Source of the DNA: Methylomonas rosea
GTDB lineage: Bacteria; Pseudomonadota; Gammaproteobacteria; Methylococcales; Methylomonadaceae
Direction of reading: 5' to 3'
DNA length: 36,562 nucleotides
NCBI RefSeq assembly: GCF_024505055.1
Contig: NZ_JANIBL010000052.1
Location: 1-36,562 of the forward strand
Positions 8,737 to 17,027 of the stretch are shown piece by piece. Position numbers and translations under genes: made by a program. Each line of letters starts with the position of its first letter. The stretch's first letter is position 1. The notes beneath the pieces are model-generated. The model searched no databases. It was not told the DNA's origin and worked only from the letters and a program-made list of their open reading frames with translations.

Positions 8737-9038
8737 GATTGCGCTTTCAGTTTTTGTTTTGCGTCGTACGCCGCCAACTGCTCTGGAGTGGCTTCGCGTT
8801 GATATTTTTCCTTCCATTCGCTGTAAGGCATACCGTAGACAATTTGCCGCGCTTGCTCGTAATCGATGTCGATTGCGCGTTCTGCGGCTGCCGCCGCATA
8901 CCATTTCGCCAGGCAATTCCGGCAAAAATCGGCGAGCACCATCAGTTCGATATTTTGTACTTCGGTATGTTGTTGCAAATGAGTAAGCAATTGCCTGAAA
9001 GCTGCCGCTTCCAGTTCGATGTTATTGGACTGAGCCAT
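8733..9038 (-). CDS. DUF1244 family protein
   Basis: Small conserved proteobacterial protein of unknown function. The frame runs to 9104, but the ATG at 9038 (MAQSNNIEL) is preceded by AAAGGAGGA about 5 nt upstream, an almost ideal ribosome site, giving 101 residues. Family hallmarks are the DFCRNCLAKWY block with two cysteines and the VYGMPYSEWKEKYQ segment. The protein is all helical and soluble. Its stop codon overlaps the start of the methyltransferase (ATGA), which suggests they are made together in fixed ratio. The metal or cofactor role of the two cysteines is not established. Confidence 0.88.
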   Translation of the reverse strand: MAQSNNIELEAAAFRQLLTHLQQHTEVQNIELMVLADFCRNCLAKWYAAAAAERAIDIDYEQARQIVYGMPYSEWKEKYQREATPEQLAAYDAKQKLKAQS

Positions 9039-9150
9039 GAAATCCTCCTTTAAAACCGGCATTTTAGCAGCAAAGCCGCGAGGCTCATGTACAATTGCTG
9101 CCAAAGATTCTACAATGAAGTAATTGATACTTGGGCTCTAATCGCGCTTC

Positions 9151-9480
9151 GTGAACACAATACACAGTTCATCTTTGGCTTTTTATCCGGTCGGTTATAA
9201 CCAGCCGAGAGCCGTACGGCCGGATAATAATCTTGAACAAAAGCAAAAGCCTAATAGTGACGAAACCGGAATACCCAGGCAGAATCCTGATTTACCTAAA
9301 ACCTCATCAACCGCGCAAATTAAGGCAGCTTTGGCAGATAACGGGTTGACGGTAAGCAATAACGACCAACCAAGCAATTCGCGTACGTTGAAAGCATTGA
9401 ACGCCTACACAGAAAACCGCAATCAACCCGCCCAAAATCGGGTTGCCGAGATCATTTCCGGTATCGATCTTTACGTCTAA
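9151..9480 (+). CDS. Small hypothetical protein, GTG start
   Basis: I do not recognise this 109-residue protein. It is hydrophilic, rich in Asn, Gln and Pro through residues 20-95, with no signal peptide or membrane helix, and ends in a more ordered helix VAEIISGIDLYV. The only in-frame start near the beginning is the GTG at 9151, and no clear ribosome site precedes it, so the start is uncertain. It lies 27 bp before yciB on the same strand with no terminator between, so it may lead that operon. The start is 112 bp from the divergent DUF1244 start. Composition is low-complexity enough that it could evolve fast and be missed by searches. Confidence 0.5.
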   Translation: MNTIHSSSLAFYPVGYNQPRAVRPDNNLEQKQKPNSDETGIPRQNPDLPKTSSTAQIKAALADNGLTVSNNDQPSNSRTLKALNAYTENRNQPAQNRVAEIISGIDLYV

Positions 9481-9507
9481 CCTCCCTCCCATCTTTAAAC
9501 GTCAATC

Positions 9508-10050
9508 ATGAAACCGCTTTTAGAGTTTTTCCCTATCGTTCTATTCTTTGTCGCCTACAAGCTGTACGACATTTACATTGCCACTGCCGTCGTAATCGCC
9601 GCCACGGTTGTGCAGGTCATCAGCTATTGGCTGCTATATCGCAAAGTGGAAACCATGCAGTGGATTACACTAGGATTAATTTTGGTCATGGGTGGTGCGA
9701 CGCTGTATTTACAAGACGAACAGTTCATTAAGTGGAAGCTAACCATCATTGAGTGGCTATTCGGCGGAGCATTTTTGGTCAGCCAATTCGTCGGCAAAAA
9801 AACCTTTATAGAACGCATGATGGGCGCAAACCTCGAATTGCCGGATCGTATCTGGAAACGCCTTAACCTGAGTTGGTCCATGTTTTTTATCGGGGTCGGC
9901 TGTTTAAATTTATATGTGATGGCGAACTACAGCACCGACGACTGGGTCAGCTTTAAAACTTTCGGCGTTCCCGGTCTGATGCTTATTTTTATTGCCGTAC
10001 AAATAGTGTTCTTGTATAAGTTTATTCCCGCACCAGAGGCTAAAGAGTAA
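9508..10050 (+). CDS. yciB: Inner membrane septation protein A (YciB/IspZ family)
   Basis: Inner membrane protein of the YciB family, linked to cell-envelope maintenance and septation in enterobacteria. The 180-residue protein begins with the diagnostic [19 protein letters not shown], has about five hydrophobic segments, and carries the conserved [19 protein letters not shown] and [14 protein letters not shown] blocks. Full length for the family. Its stop overlaps the yciI start (TAATG), and the yciB-yciI-bolA-ppiC order is a known proteobacterial arrangement. No clear ribosome site is visible in front of the ATG. Confidence 0.94.
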   Translation: MKPLLEFFPIVLFFVAYKLYDIYIATAVVIAATVVQVISYWLLYRKVETMQWITLGLILVMGGATLYLQDEQFIKWKLTIIEWLFGGAFLVSQFVGKKTFIERMMGANLELPDRIWKRLNLSWSMFFIGVGCLNLYVMANYSTDDWVSFKTFGVPGLMLIFIAVQIVFLYKFIPAPEAKE

Positions 10051-10352
10051 TGTTATATGCCATCATGGCCGAAGATGTCGCGGGCAGCCTCAGCAATCGC
10101 CTAGCCGCCCGTCCGCAGCATCTGGAACGCTTAAATATATTGCAAGACCAAGGCCGCTTGGTATTGGCGGGTCCGCATCCGGCGATAGATAGCGACAATC
10201 CCGGCGATGCCGGGTTTAGCGGCAGCCTGATTGTTGCCGAGTTTGCCAGTCAGCAGGACGCCCAAGACTGGGCCAATGCCGATCCTTATATCTGTGCGGG
10301 CGTATATGCTCGCGTTACCGTTAAACCTTTCAAACAAGTGTTTCCCCAATGA
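10050..10352 (+). CDS. yciI: YciI-like protein
   Basis: Small dimeric alpha/beta-barrel protein of the YCII family, whose biochemical role is not settled. The 100-residue product shows [25 protein letters not shown] and a C-terminal [16 protein letters not shown], as expected. Translation is probably coupled on both sides: the start shares one base with the yciB stop, and the stop overlaps the bolA start by 4 bp (ATGA). Confidence 0.92.
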   Translation: MLYAIMAEDVAGSLSNRLAARPQHLERLNILQDQGRLVLAGPHPAIDSDNPGDAGFSGSLIVAEFASQQDAQDWANADPYICAGVYARVTVKPFKQVFPQ

Positions 10353-10612
10353 CAGCCGACCATATCAGACAGAAGCTGGAAGAAGCTTTTAAGCCAGAAT
10401 TAATCGAAATCATCGACCATAGCGCCGCACATGCCGGCCACGCCGGCAACAAAGGTGGCGGTCATTTCCATGTCACTCTCATATCCACTCAATTCGAAGG
10501 TAAATCGCTGGTACAAAGACATCAGCTGGTTTATCAGGCCTTGGGCGACATGATGAAGGATGAAATCCATGCCCTGGGCATAAACGCTTTAACCCCCTCT
10601 GAAAACAGCTAA
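10349..10612 (+). CDS. BolA family protein
   Basis: BolA-type protein of 87 residues; the family partners with monothiol glutaredoxins in iron-sulfur cluster trafficking. It shows the typical IRQKLEEAF opening, a variable [17 protein letters not shown] loop with His residues that could be cluster ligands, the [17 protein letters not shown] core and a final [13 protein letters not shown]. It starts inside the yciI stop and ends 14 bp before the PpiC gene. Assignment to BolA itself versus the IbaG/YrbA branch is uncertain, so I leave the symbol blank. Confidence 0.92.
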   Translation: MTADHIRQKLEEAFKPELIEIIDHSAAHAGHAGNKGGGHFHVTLISTQFEGKSLVQRHQLVYQALGDMMKDEIHALGINALTPSENS

Positions 10613-10626
10613 AGGAAATTCTTAAG

Positions 10627-11601
10627 ATGAAACTGAAACTTATTCCCCTGATACTAGCCAGTAGCGTACTGTTACCCGGTTGCTTCGAAGAAAAAGCCAA
10701 GGAAGCGGCTGCACCTGCGGCGCCGGCTGTCAGCAAAGAGGACGCGGTTGCTTCGGTTAACGGCACCTATATCAGCAAAAAAACCTTGGAAACCTTGGAA
10801 AAGGAAATTGCAGAACGCAGCCAAGGCCAAACCTTCCCAAAAGAACAGCTGTTGGAAGAACTGATTCAACGCGAATTGCTGATTCAGCAAGCCGTGCAAA
10901 AGCAACTGGATAAGTCGCCGGAAGTGATCGAACGTATGGCGACCGTTAGAAACTCCTTATTGTCGCAAGCAGCCCTGCAAGACTATCTGAAAGCCAACCC
11001 AGTTACTGACGAAGAAATCAAAGCGGAATACGACTCCAAAATGGCTAATATGGGCAGTGAATACAAAGCCCGCCACATTTTGGTTAAAACCGAAGACGAA
11101 GCGAAAAAACTGATCGCTGAACTGGAAAAAGGCGGCGATTTTACCGCGCTGGCTAAAAAACATTCCATCGACCCGATGGGCTCGGAAGGTGGCGATTTAG
11201 GCTGGTTTACCGCTGATCGCATGGTACCGCCCTTCTCCGAAGCAGTTGTTGCGCTGGAAAACGGCAAATTCAGCAAACAACCGGTACAAACCCAGTTTGG
11301 TTGGCATGTGATTCTGCGCGAAGAATCAAGAGCGCTAACACCGCCTCCGTTTGACTCTGTCAAAGAACAAATTCGCCCGATGCTGCAGCGCCAAAAAGCG
11401 CAAACCATGATAGAAAATTTGCGCAAAAACGCCAAAGTTGAAGTCTTGTTGCCACCGACACCGCCAAAGCAGGAAGAGGCTCAACCGGCAGCACCAGCTG
11501 ATCAGGCTGCACCTGCTACTGAAGCTACTCCTGCGGAACCAGCCAGCACTGCGCCAAATGCAGACATAAAACCTGCCGAACCAGCAGCTACTGCTAAGTA
11601 A
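10627..11601 (+). CDS. PpiC-type peptidyl-prolyl isomerase lipoprotein
   Basis: Parvulin-type prolyl isomerase probably anchored in the periplasm, aiding folding of exported proteins. The N-terminus is a lipoprotein signal with lipobox LLPGC (lipidated Cys19). Residues about 45-130 form a SurA/NifM-like helical region; the PPIC domain follows (about 140-240: ARHILVKTEDEAKKLI, then GSEGGDLGWF and FGWHVILREE). The last ~45 residues are Ala/Pro-rich and likely disordered. An AAGGAAA lies about 10 nt upstream of the ATG. Last gene of the yciB operon, followed by a strong hairpin. A PrsA-like chaperone role is possible but not shown. Confidence 0.93.
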   Translation: MKLKLIPLILASSVLLPGCFEEKAKEAAAPAAPAVSKEDAVASVNGTYISKKTLETLEKEIAERSQGQTFPKEQLLEELIQRELLIQQAVQKQLDKSPEVIERMATVRNSLLSQAALQDYLKANPVTDEEIKAEYDSKMANMGSEYKARHILVKTEDEAKKLIAELEKGGDFTALAKKHSIDPMGSEGGDLGWFTADRMVPPFSEAVVALENGKFSKQPVQTQFGWHVILREESRALTPPPFDSVKEQIRPMLQRQKAQTMIENLRKNAKVEVLLPPTPPKQEEAQPAAPADQAAPATEATPAEPASTAPNADIKPAEPAATAK

Positions 11602-11608
11602 TCTTTCA

Positions 11609-11645
11609 ACACAAAACAGGGCGGCGTGTTCGCTCTGTTTTGTGT
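11609..11645 (+). terminator. Long hairpin after the PpiC gene
   Basis: Eleven perfect pairs (11609-11619 with 11635-11645), extended by four more including one G-T wobble, around a 7-nt loop. It starts 8 bp after the PpiC stop. Only a weak T stretch follows, so it is a probable but not textbook intrinsic terminator; the fold is symmetric and could also stop the convergent bfd transcript. Confidence 0.7.
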
Positions 11646-11688
11646 AATTTGAACCATCAAATCCCGATAAGCTCAGCCAACAAACTGG

Positions 11689-11880
11689 CTATGCCGCGTG
11701 AGCCTGCATCGTCCGATTCTGAGTATTTTCATCCAGCAACGCTTTAATACTGGCGGTGCATTTTCCACAAACACCACCCGCGCCCGTGCATTGCATCAAT
11801 TGCCTACGATTGCACACACCTTGACTAATTGCCTGCGTAACCTGTCTATCGGTGACTGCTTTACACACACACACGTACAT
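11689..11880 (-). CDS. bfd: Bacterioferritin-associated ferredoxin
   Basis: Small [2Fe-2S] ferredoxin that reduces the iron core of bacterioferritin so that Fe2+ is released under iron shortage. The 63-residue protein has the complete Bfd cysteine pattern: Cys4 and Cys6 (MYVCVCKAVTD) and Cys38, Cys41 (GGVCGKC). The ATG at 11880 has AGAGAGGG just upstream. A near-ideal Fur box lies 30 bp upstream, as expected for a gene turned on by iron starvation. No bacterioferritin gene is in the window, so the partner must lie elsewhere. The rest of the tail (about 50-63) is nonconserved. Confidence 0.95.
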   Translation of the reverse strand: MYVCVCKAVTDRQVTQAISQGVCNRRQLMQCTGAGGVCGKCTASIKALLDENTQNRTMQAHAA

Positions 11881-11909
11881 AATACCCTCTCTTAATTCAT
11901 ATGCACATT

Positions 11910-11928
11910 AATGATAACAATTATCATT
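11910..11928. promoter_or_regulatory. Fur box in front of bfd
   Basis: A 19-bp site with two perfect 8-bp inverted arms, AATGATAA and TTATCATT, around a 3-nt centre, very close to the classical GATAATGATAATCATTATC Fur consensus. It ends 30 bp from the bfd start and lies 188 bp from the fdsG start, so control of bfd is the likely function. Binding is inferred from the match. Confidence 0.85.
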
Positions 11929-12115
11929 TAAAAGTAAAGCATCCACCATCACATTTTTTCCACGCGAACTTCCCAAACTAATCAGAGTCCGATGTTCCAA
12001 TTACCTTGCTTTGCTTAGGAAATACGCGGGATTGAGGCACGAACCCGAATTGCAAATCCAGGTTTGTTCATGATTAAATAGGACGATAACCTTTTCGTCA
12101 TTTATTACAGAGCCA

Positions 12116-12595
12116 ATGATGCAAGACTATCAAACCCAAAAACCCACCGTGTTGGAAATACTGAACACTCATCAAGCAATGCCGGGTAATCTGTTGCCCA
12201 TTTTGCATGGTATTCAGGACACTCTGGGCTACATCCCGCCGGCCGCCGTAGTAGACATTGCCAAGGCGCTCAATCTTTCCCAAGCGGAAGTCCACGGGGT
12301 TATTAGTTTTTATCATTATTTTCGGGAGACACCGCCCGGAGAGCACACGATACGAATTTGTCGAGCCGAATCATGCCAAGCCATGAACGGAAAAGTTTTG
12401 GAAACCCATGCTAAACAACAACTTGGCATCGATTTTCACGAAACCACAGCCGACGGAATTTTTTCACTAGAACCTGTTTATTGTTTGGGTAACTGTGCTT
12501 GTTCGCCATCAATCACCATAGACGACGAGGTGATGGGTCGCGTCACAACTGAAAAATTTGATCGTTTGCTAGCCACTTATAAAGGTGCCAAATAA
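12116..12595 (+). CDS. fdsG: NAD-dependent formate dehydrogenase gamma subunit
   Basis: NuoE-like [2Fe-2S] subunit of the soluble molybdenum formate dehydrogenase, part of the electron path from formate to NAD+. The 159-residue protein has the thioredoxin-like domain with four cluster ligands: Cys82 and Cys87 (ICRAESCQ), Cys123 and Cys127 (YCLGNCACS). The N-terminal helices include LPILHGIQDTLGYIP and VHGVISFYHYF. Two adjacent ATG codons occur at 12116 and 12119; the choice does not matter to function. First gene of fdsGBA-fdhD-fdsD; its stop overlaps the fdsB start (TAATG). No fdsR-type regulator is adjacent. Confidence 0.94.
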   Translation: MMQDYQTQKPTVLEILNTHQAMPGNLLPILHGIQDTLGYIPPAAVVDIAKALNLSQAEVHGVISFYHYFRETPPGEHTIRICRAESCQAMNGKVLETHAKQQLGIDFHETTADGIFSLEPVYCLGNCACSPSITIDDEVMGRVTTEKFDRLLATYKGAK

Positions 12596-14139
12596 TGACA
12601 CGCGTATTCATTTCCCGTGATTCCACCGCACTTTCTCTCGGTGCTGAGCAAGTTGCCAAGGCCGTGGAACAGCAAGCTAACAGCAAAGGCTTATCAGCAG
12701 AAATTGTCCGCAATGGCTCTCGCGGATTGTTCTGGCTGGAGCCCCTCATCGAAGTCGAAACCAGCCAAGGCAGAGTTGCCTATGGCCCCGTTCAAGTGGA
12801 AGATGTGGCCTCTTTACTCGATGCCGGCATGCTGGACGGCAAGCAACACCCCCTCTTTTTAGGTAACATTGAGGAAATAGCTTATTTCAAAAATCAAAAC
12901 CGTCTTACCTTCGCCCGCGTCGGCTTAACCGACCCGGTTAACATCGACGACTACTTGGCTCACGACGGATACCGCGGTTTGAAAAATGCGTTGGCCTTGC
13001 AACAAACCGAGATCGTCAAACAAGTGACTGACTCAGGCTTGCGCGGTCGTGGCGGCGCGGCGTTTCCGACCGGCATCAAATGGAATACGGTGTTAAATGC
13101 CCCTGCGGATCAAAAGTACATCGTCTGTAATGCGGACGAAGGCGACTCCGGCACGTTTTCTGATCGGATGATCATGGAAGGCGACCCCTTCGTATTGATC
13201 GAAGGCATGACTATCGCCGGCTTGGCCGTCGGCGCTACCCAAGGTTATATCTATCTGCGCGTCGAATACCCACATGCCAAGATTGCCCTGAATCAAGCTA
13301 TCGAGGCAGCTTACAAAAACGGCTATTTGGGCGAAAACATCCAAAACAGCGGCAAAACATTCCACCTGGAAGTACGCAGCGGCGCCGGAGCCTATATTTG
13401 CGGCGAAGAAACCTCCCTATTGGAAAGCCTGGAAGGTAAGCGCGGATTGGTGCGTTTTAAGCCGCCACTACCCGCTATCGTCGGCCTGTTCGGCAAACCC
13501 ACCATTGTCAACAATGTCATTTCGCTGGCCTCGATTCCGGTGATCCTGGACAAAGGCGGCGAATATTATAAAAACTATGGTATGGGCCGTTCTCGCGGCA
13601 CCCTACCTCTGCAACTCGCTGGAAATATCAAGCACCCCGGTCTGTTTGAGGTGGCTTTCGGCATGACCTTGCGCGAGCTGCTTTACGATTACGGCGGCGG
13701 CTCAGCCAGCGGCCGACCGATACGCGCGGTGCAGGTCGGCGGACCGCTGGGTGCTTATCTGCATGAGGGCCAATTCGATACACCGTTGGATTACGAAGCC
13801 TTCGCGGCTATTTCAGCGGTATTGGGTCATGGCGGCATTGTGGTTCATGACGACACCGTCAATATGGCCGACATGGCGCGTTATGCAATGGAATTTTGTG
13901 TGGAAGAATCCTGCGGCAAATGCACACCTTGCCGAATAGGATCAACACGTGGCGTCGAAGTAATTGATCGCATCGTCGAGGGCGTGCAAAAGGACAAAAA
14001 CACCGTGTTGTTGCGCGATTTATGCGACACCATGACTTACGGATCTTTGTGTGCAATGGGCGGCATGACACCTTTCCCGGTGTTAAGCGCGCTGAATCAT
14101 TTCCCTGAAGACTTTGGCTTACAATCCGCCAAAGCCTGA
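12595..14139 (+). CDS. fdsB: NAD-dependent formate dehydrogenase beta subunit
   Basis: NuoF-like diaphorase subunit carrying FMN, the NAD+ site and a [4Fe-4S] cluster. In 514 residues: an N-terminal thioredoxin-like part fused in front (about 1-90), the FMN/NADH region with RGRGGAAFPTGIKW near residue 150 and CNADEGDSGTFSDR near 178, the GAYICGEETSLLESLEGKRG block, and the cluster motif ESCGKCTPCRIG near 440. Complete for the family. Its start shares one base with the fdsG stop, and 22 bp separate it from fdsA. In a methylotroph this enzyme would provide NADH from formate; that context is inferred. Confidence 0.95.
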   Translation: MTRVFISRDSTALSLGAEQVAKAVEQQANSKGLSAEIVRNGSRGLFWLEPLIEVETSQGRVAYGPVQVEDVASLLDAGMLDGKQHPLFLGNIEEIAYFKNQNRLTFARVGLTDPVNIDDYLAHDGYRGLKNALALQQTEIVKQVTDSGLRGRGGAAFPTGIKWNTVLNAPADQKYIVCNADEGDSGTFSDRMIMEGDPFVLIEGMTIAGLAVGATQGYIYLRVEYPHAKIALNQAIEAAYKNGYLGENIQNSGKTFHLEVRSGAGAYICGEETSLLESLEGKRGLVRFKPPLPAIVGLFGKPTIVNNVISLASIPVILDKGGEYYKNYGMGRSRGTLPLQLAGNIKHPGLFEVAFGMTLRELLYDYGGGSASGRPIRAVQVGGPLGAYLHEGQFDTPLDYEAFAAISAVLGHGGIVVHDDTVNMADMARYAMEFCVEESCGKCTPCRIGSTRGVEVIDRIVEGVQKDKNTVLLRDLCDTMTYGSLCAMGGMTPFPVLSALNHFPEDFGLQSAKA

Positions 14140-14161
14140 TCGCGATTACCAGGAGATAAAT

Positions 14162-17014
14162 ATGTCTGCCAATAACGAAATAGATTACGGAACTCCCGCA
14201 AGTTCGTCTGCAAATCAAGTCACTCTGGAAATCGACGGCCACAAGGTCACTGTCAATGCCGGCAGTTCCGTGATGCGCGCCGCCGCCGAAGCAGGGATCA
14301 GCATTCCTAAATTGTGTGCCACCGATAGCCTCGATCCGTTCGGTTCTTGTCGGATGTGCCTGGTGCAAATCGAAGGAGCGCGCGGCTATCCGGCGTCCTG
14401 CACGACCCCAGTTGCCGAAGGCATGAAGGTCTGCACCCAGAATGACAAATTGGCCAGCATCAGACGCGGCATCGCCGAGCTGTATATCTCCGATCATCCC
14501 TTAGACTGTTTAACCTGCGCCGCCAACGGCGATTGCGAATTGCAAGATACCGTCGGTCAAGTCGGCTTGCGCGAAGTGCGTTATGGTTTCGAAGGCGAAA
14601 ATCACCTGGATTCCGAAAAAGACACCAGCAACCCTTATTTCAGTTTCGACCCGGCCAAATGTATCGTTTGTTCACGATGCGTACGCGCCTGCGAAGAAGT
14701 GCAAGGTACCTTCGCATTGACCATCGACGGCCGCGGCTTCGATTCCAAAGTCTCTCCTGGGCAAAATCAGCCTTTCATGGAGTCCGAATGCGTATCCTGC
14801 GGCGCTTGCGTACAAGCCTGTCCCACCGCCACGCTGATGGAAAAAGCGGTAATCGACAACGGTGTGCCGGAACACAGCACCATCACCACCTGCGCCTACT
14901 GCGGCGTCGGCTGCTCATTCAAAGCAGAAATGAAAGGCGAACAACTGGTTCGCATGGTGCCGGATAAAAACGGCCAGGCCAATCATGGCCACTCTTGCGT
15001 AAAAGGCCGTTTTGCTTTCGGTTATGCCACGCATAAAGACCGCATCACCACACCGATGGTCCGGGAAAAAATTTCCGATCCTTGGCGCGAAGTCAGTTGG
15101 GAAGAAGCCATCGGATTTGCCGCCAACAAATTAAAAGGCATTCAAGCTAAATACGGCAAAGATTCAATCGGCGGCATCACCTCGTCACGTTGCACCAACG
15201 AAGAAACCTATCTGGTGCAAAAATTGATCCGCGCCGGTTTCGGTAACAACAATGTCGATACCTGCGCCCGCGTTTGCCACTCGCCCACCGGCTACGGCTT
15301 GAAAAGCACATTTGGTGAATCATCCGGCACCCAGACCTTTGACTCGGTAATGCAGTCCGATGTGATTATGGTAATAGGCGCCAACCCGACCGACGGCCAC
15401 CCGGTATTCGGTTCGATGATGAAACGCCGCTTACGTCAAGGCGCGAAACTGATCGTGGTCGATCCACGTAGTATCGATTTGGTTAGCAATAGCCCTCACG
15501 TAAAAGCCGACTATCATTTGAAACTGCGCCCCGGCACCAACGTTGCTGTGGTAACCGCGTTAGCTCACGTGATCGTCACCGAAGGCTTGGCCGATGAGAA
15601 ATTCGCGTTGGAACGTTGCGATGTCGAATCGTTTGGCAAATGGAAAACCTTCGTTGCCCTACCCGAACATTCACCGGAAGCCGTCGCTGAATTAACCGGT
15701 GTACCCGCCGAAACTATGCGCGCCGCGGCTCGCCTTTATGCAACGGGTGGCAACGGCGCAATCTATTACGGCTTGGGCGTCACCGAACACAGCCAAGGTT
15801 CTACAACCGTCATAGGCATCGCTAATCTGGCAATGGCCACCGGCAATATCGGCAGAGATGGTGTTGGCGTCAACCCGCTGCGCGGTCAGAACAATGTCCA
15901 AGGCTCTTGCGATATGGGCTCGTTCCCGCATGAATTCGTCGGCTATCGCCATGTTTCCGACTCGCAAACCCGCATGCAATTCGAGTCAGCTTGGGGTGTA
16001 ACTCTTTCATCAGAGCCAGGCTTGCGCATCCCCAATATGTTTGGCGCCGCTATCGACGGTAGCTTCAAAGGCCTATACGTTCAAGGCGAAGATATCGCCC
16101 AATCCGACCCAGACATCACCCACGTACATCACGCACTGCGTGAATTGGAATGTTTGGTAGTACAAGATATTTTTCTGAACGAAACGGCTAAATTTGCCCA
16201 CGTATTTTTGCCAGGCTCCTCGTTCCTGGAGAAAAACGGCACCTTTACCAATGCTGAGCGGCGGATTTCACCGGTCCGTAAAGTCATGACCCCACTGGGC
16301 GGCAAGGAAGACTGGGAAGTAACGCAGGACTTATCCAACGCGCTGGGTTATCCGATGAATTACAGCCATCCTTCGGAAATCATGGACGAAATCGCGGCGC
16401 TGACTCCACAATTCGCCGGTGTCAGTTACGAAAAAATCGATGAAATGGGCAGTATTCAATGGCCTTGCAACGACGAAACCCCTGACGGCACGCCGATTAT
16501 GCATGCAGACCATTTCGTGCGCGGTAAAGGCCGATTCATGCTGACCGAATACGTTGCTACCGAAGAACGTACCAGCAGCAAATATCCGCTGATTCTGACT
16601 ACCGGCCGGATCTTGTCGCAATACAACGTCGGCGCCCAAACGCGCCGCACGGAAAACGTCGCCTGGCACGAGGAAGACCGCCTGGAATTGCATCCGCACG
16701 ATGCCGAAGTACTGGGTATCAGCGATGGCGACTGGTGCGGCGTGAAAAGCCGTTCCGGCGAAACCGTGTTGCGCGCCTTGATTACCGACCGCATGCAACC
16801 GGGTGTGGTGTATACCACTTTCCATTTCCCGCATTCAGGCGCTAACGTCATCACCACCGATAACTCGGATTGGGCAACCAACTGTCCGGAATACAAAGTC
16901 ACTGCGGTACATGTCGCAAAAGTCGCGCAACCGTCGGCATGGCAACAGGAGTACCAAGACTTTTCCGACAATCAGTTGTCTTTGCTGGAAAACCGCATCG
17001 CGGTCAACGAGTAA
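14162..17014 (+). CDS. fdsA: NAD-dependent formate dehydrogenase alpha subunit (molybdenum, Cys-type)
   Basis: Catalytic subunit that oxidises formate to CO2 at a bis-pyranopterin molybdenum centre. The frame opens at 14114 inside fdsB, but the ATG at 14162 (MSANNEID) has AGGAG upstream; this gives 950 residues. Cluster ligands can be read in order: [2Fe-2S] Cys52/63/66/80; His112-Cys116/119/125; two ferredoxin-type clusters (Cys167-177 and 210-220); and the cluster next to molybdenum, Cys244/247/251/279. The active site reads CARVCHSPT, with Cys372 the probable metal ligand, not selenocysteine. The molybdopterin-binding C-terminal domain (about 825-935) is complete. Followed 13 bp later by fdhD. 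Confidence 0.96.
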   Translation: MSANNEIDYGTPASSSANQVTLEIDGHKVTVNAGSSVMRAAAEAGISIPKLCATDSLDPFGSCRMCLVQIEGARGYPASCTTPVAEGMKVCTQNDKLASIRRGIAELYISDHPLDCLTCAANGDCELQDTVGQVGLREVRYGFEGENHLDSEKDTSNPYFSFDPAKCIVCSRCVRACEEVQGTFALTIDGRGFDSKVSPGQNQPFMESECVSCGACVQACPTATLMEKAVIDNGVPEHSTITTCAYCGVGCSFKAEMKGEQLVRMVPDKNGQANHGHSCVKGRFAFGYATHKDRITTPMVREKISDPWREVSWEEAIGFAANKLKGIQAKYGKDSIGGITSSRCTNEETYLVQKLIRAGFGNNNVDTCARVCHSPTGYGLKSTFGESSGTQTFDSVMQSDVIMVIGANPTDGHPVFGSMMKRRLRQGAKLIVVDPRSIDLVSNSPHVKADYHLKLRPGTNVAVVTALAHVIVTEGLADEKFALERCDVESFGKWKTFVALPEHSPEAVAELTGVPAETMRAAARLYATGGNGAIYYGLGVTEHSQGSTTVIGIANLAMATGNIGRDGVGVNPLRGQNNVQGSCDMGSFPHEFVGYRHVSDSQTRMQFESAWGVTLSSEPGLRIPNMFGAAIDGSFKGLYVQGEDIAQSDPDITHVHHALRELECLVVQDIFLNETAKFAHVFLPGSSFLEKNGTFTNAERRISPVRKVMTPLGGKEDWEVTQDLSNALGYPMNYSHPSEIMDEIAALTPQFAGVSYEKIDEMGSIQWPCNDETPDGTPIMHADHFVRGKGRFMLTEYVATEERTSSKYPLILTTGRILSQYNVGAQTRRTENVAWHEEDRLELHPHDAEVLGISDGDWCGVKSRSGETVLRALITDRMQPGVVYTTFHFPHSGANVITTDNSDWATNCPEYKVTAVHVAKVAQPSAWQQEYQDFSDNQLSLLENRIAVNE

Positions 17015-17027
17015 ACAGCAACACGTT

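Noticed and set aside
8737..8925. N-terminal extension of the methyltransferase
   Set aside because: Arg-rich shadow of the DUF1244 gene; the ATGA-coupled ATG at 8736 explains the family start.
16331..16971. Overlapping minus-strand frames of 167 and 171 residues in fdsA
   Set aside because: Antisense to a conserved domain of fdsA; no family features.
16803..17027. N-terminal extension of fdhD
   Set aside because: Lies within the fdsA 3' end in another frame; sequence is not FdhD-like.
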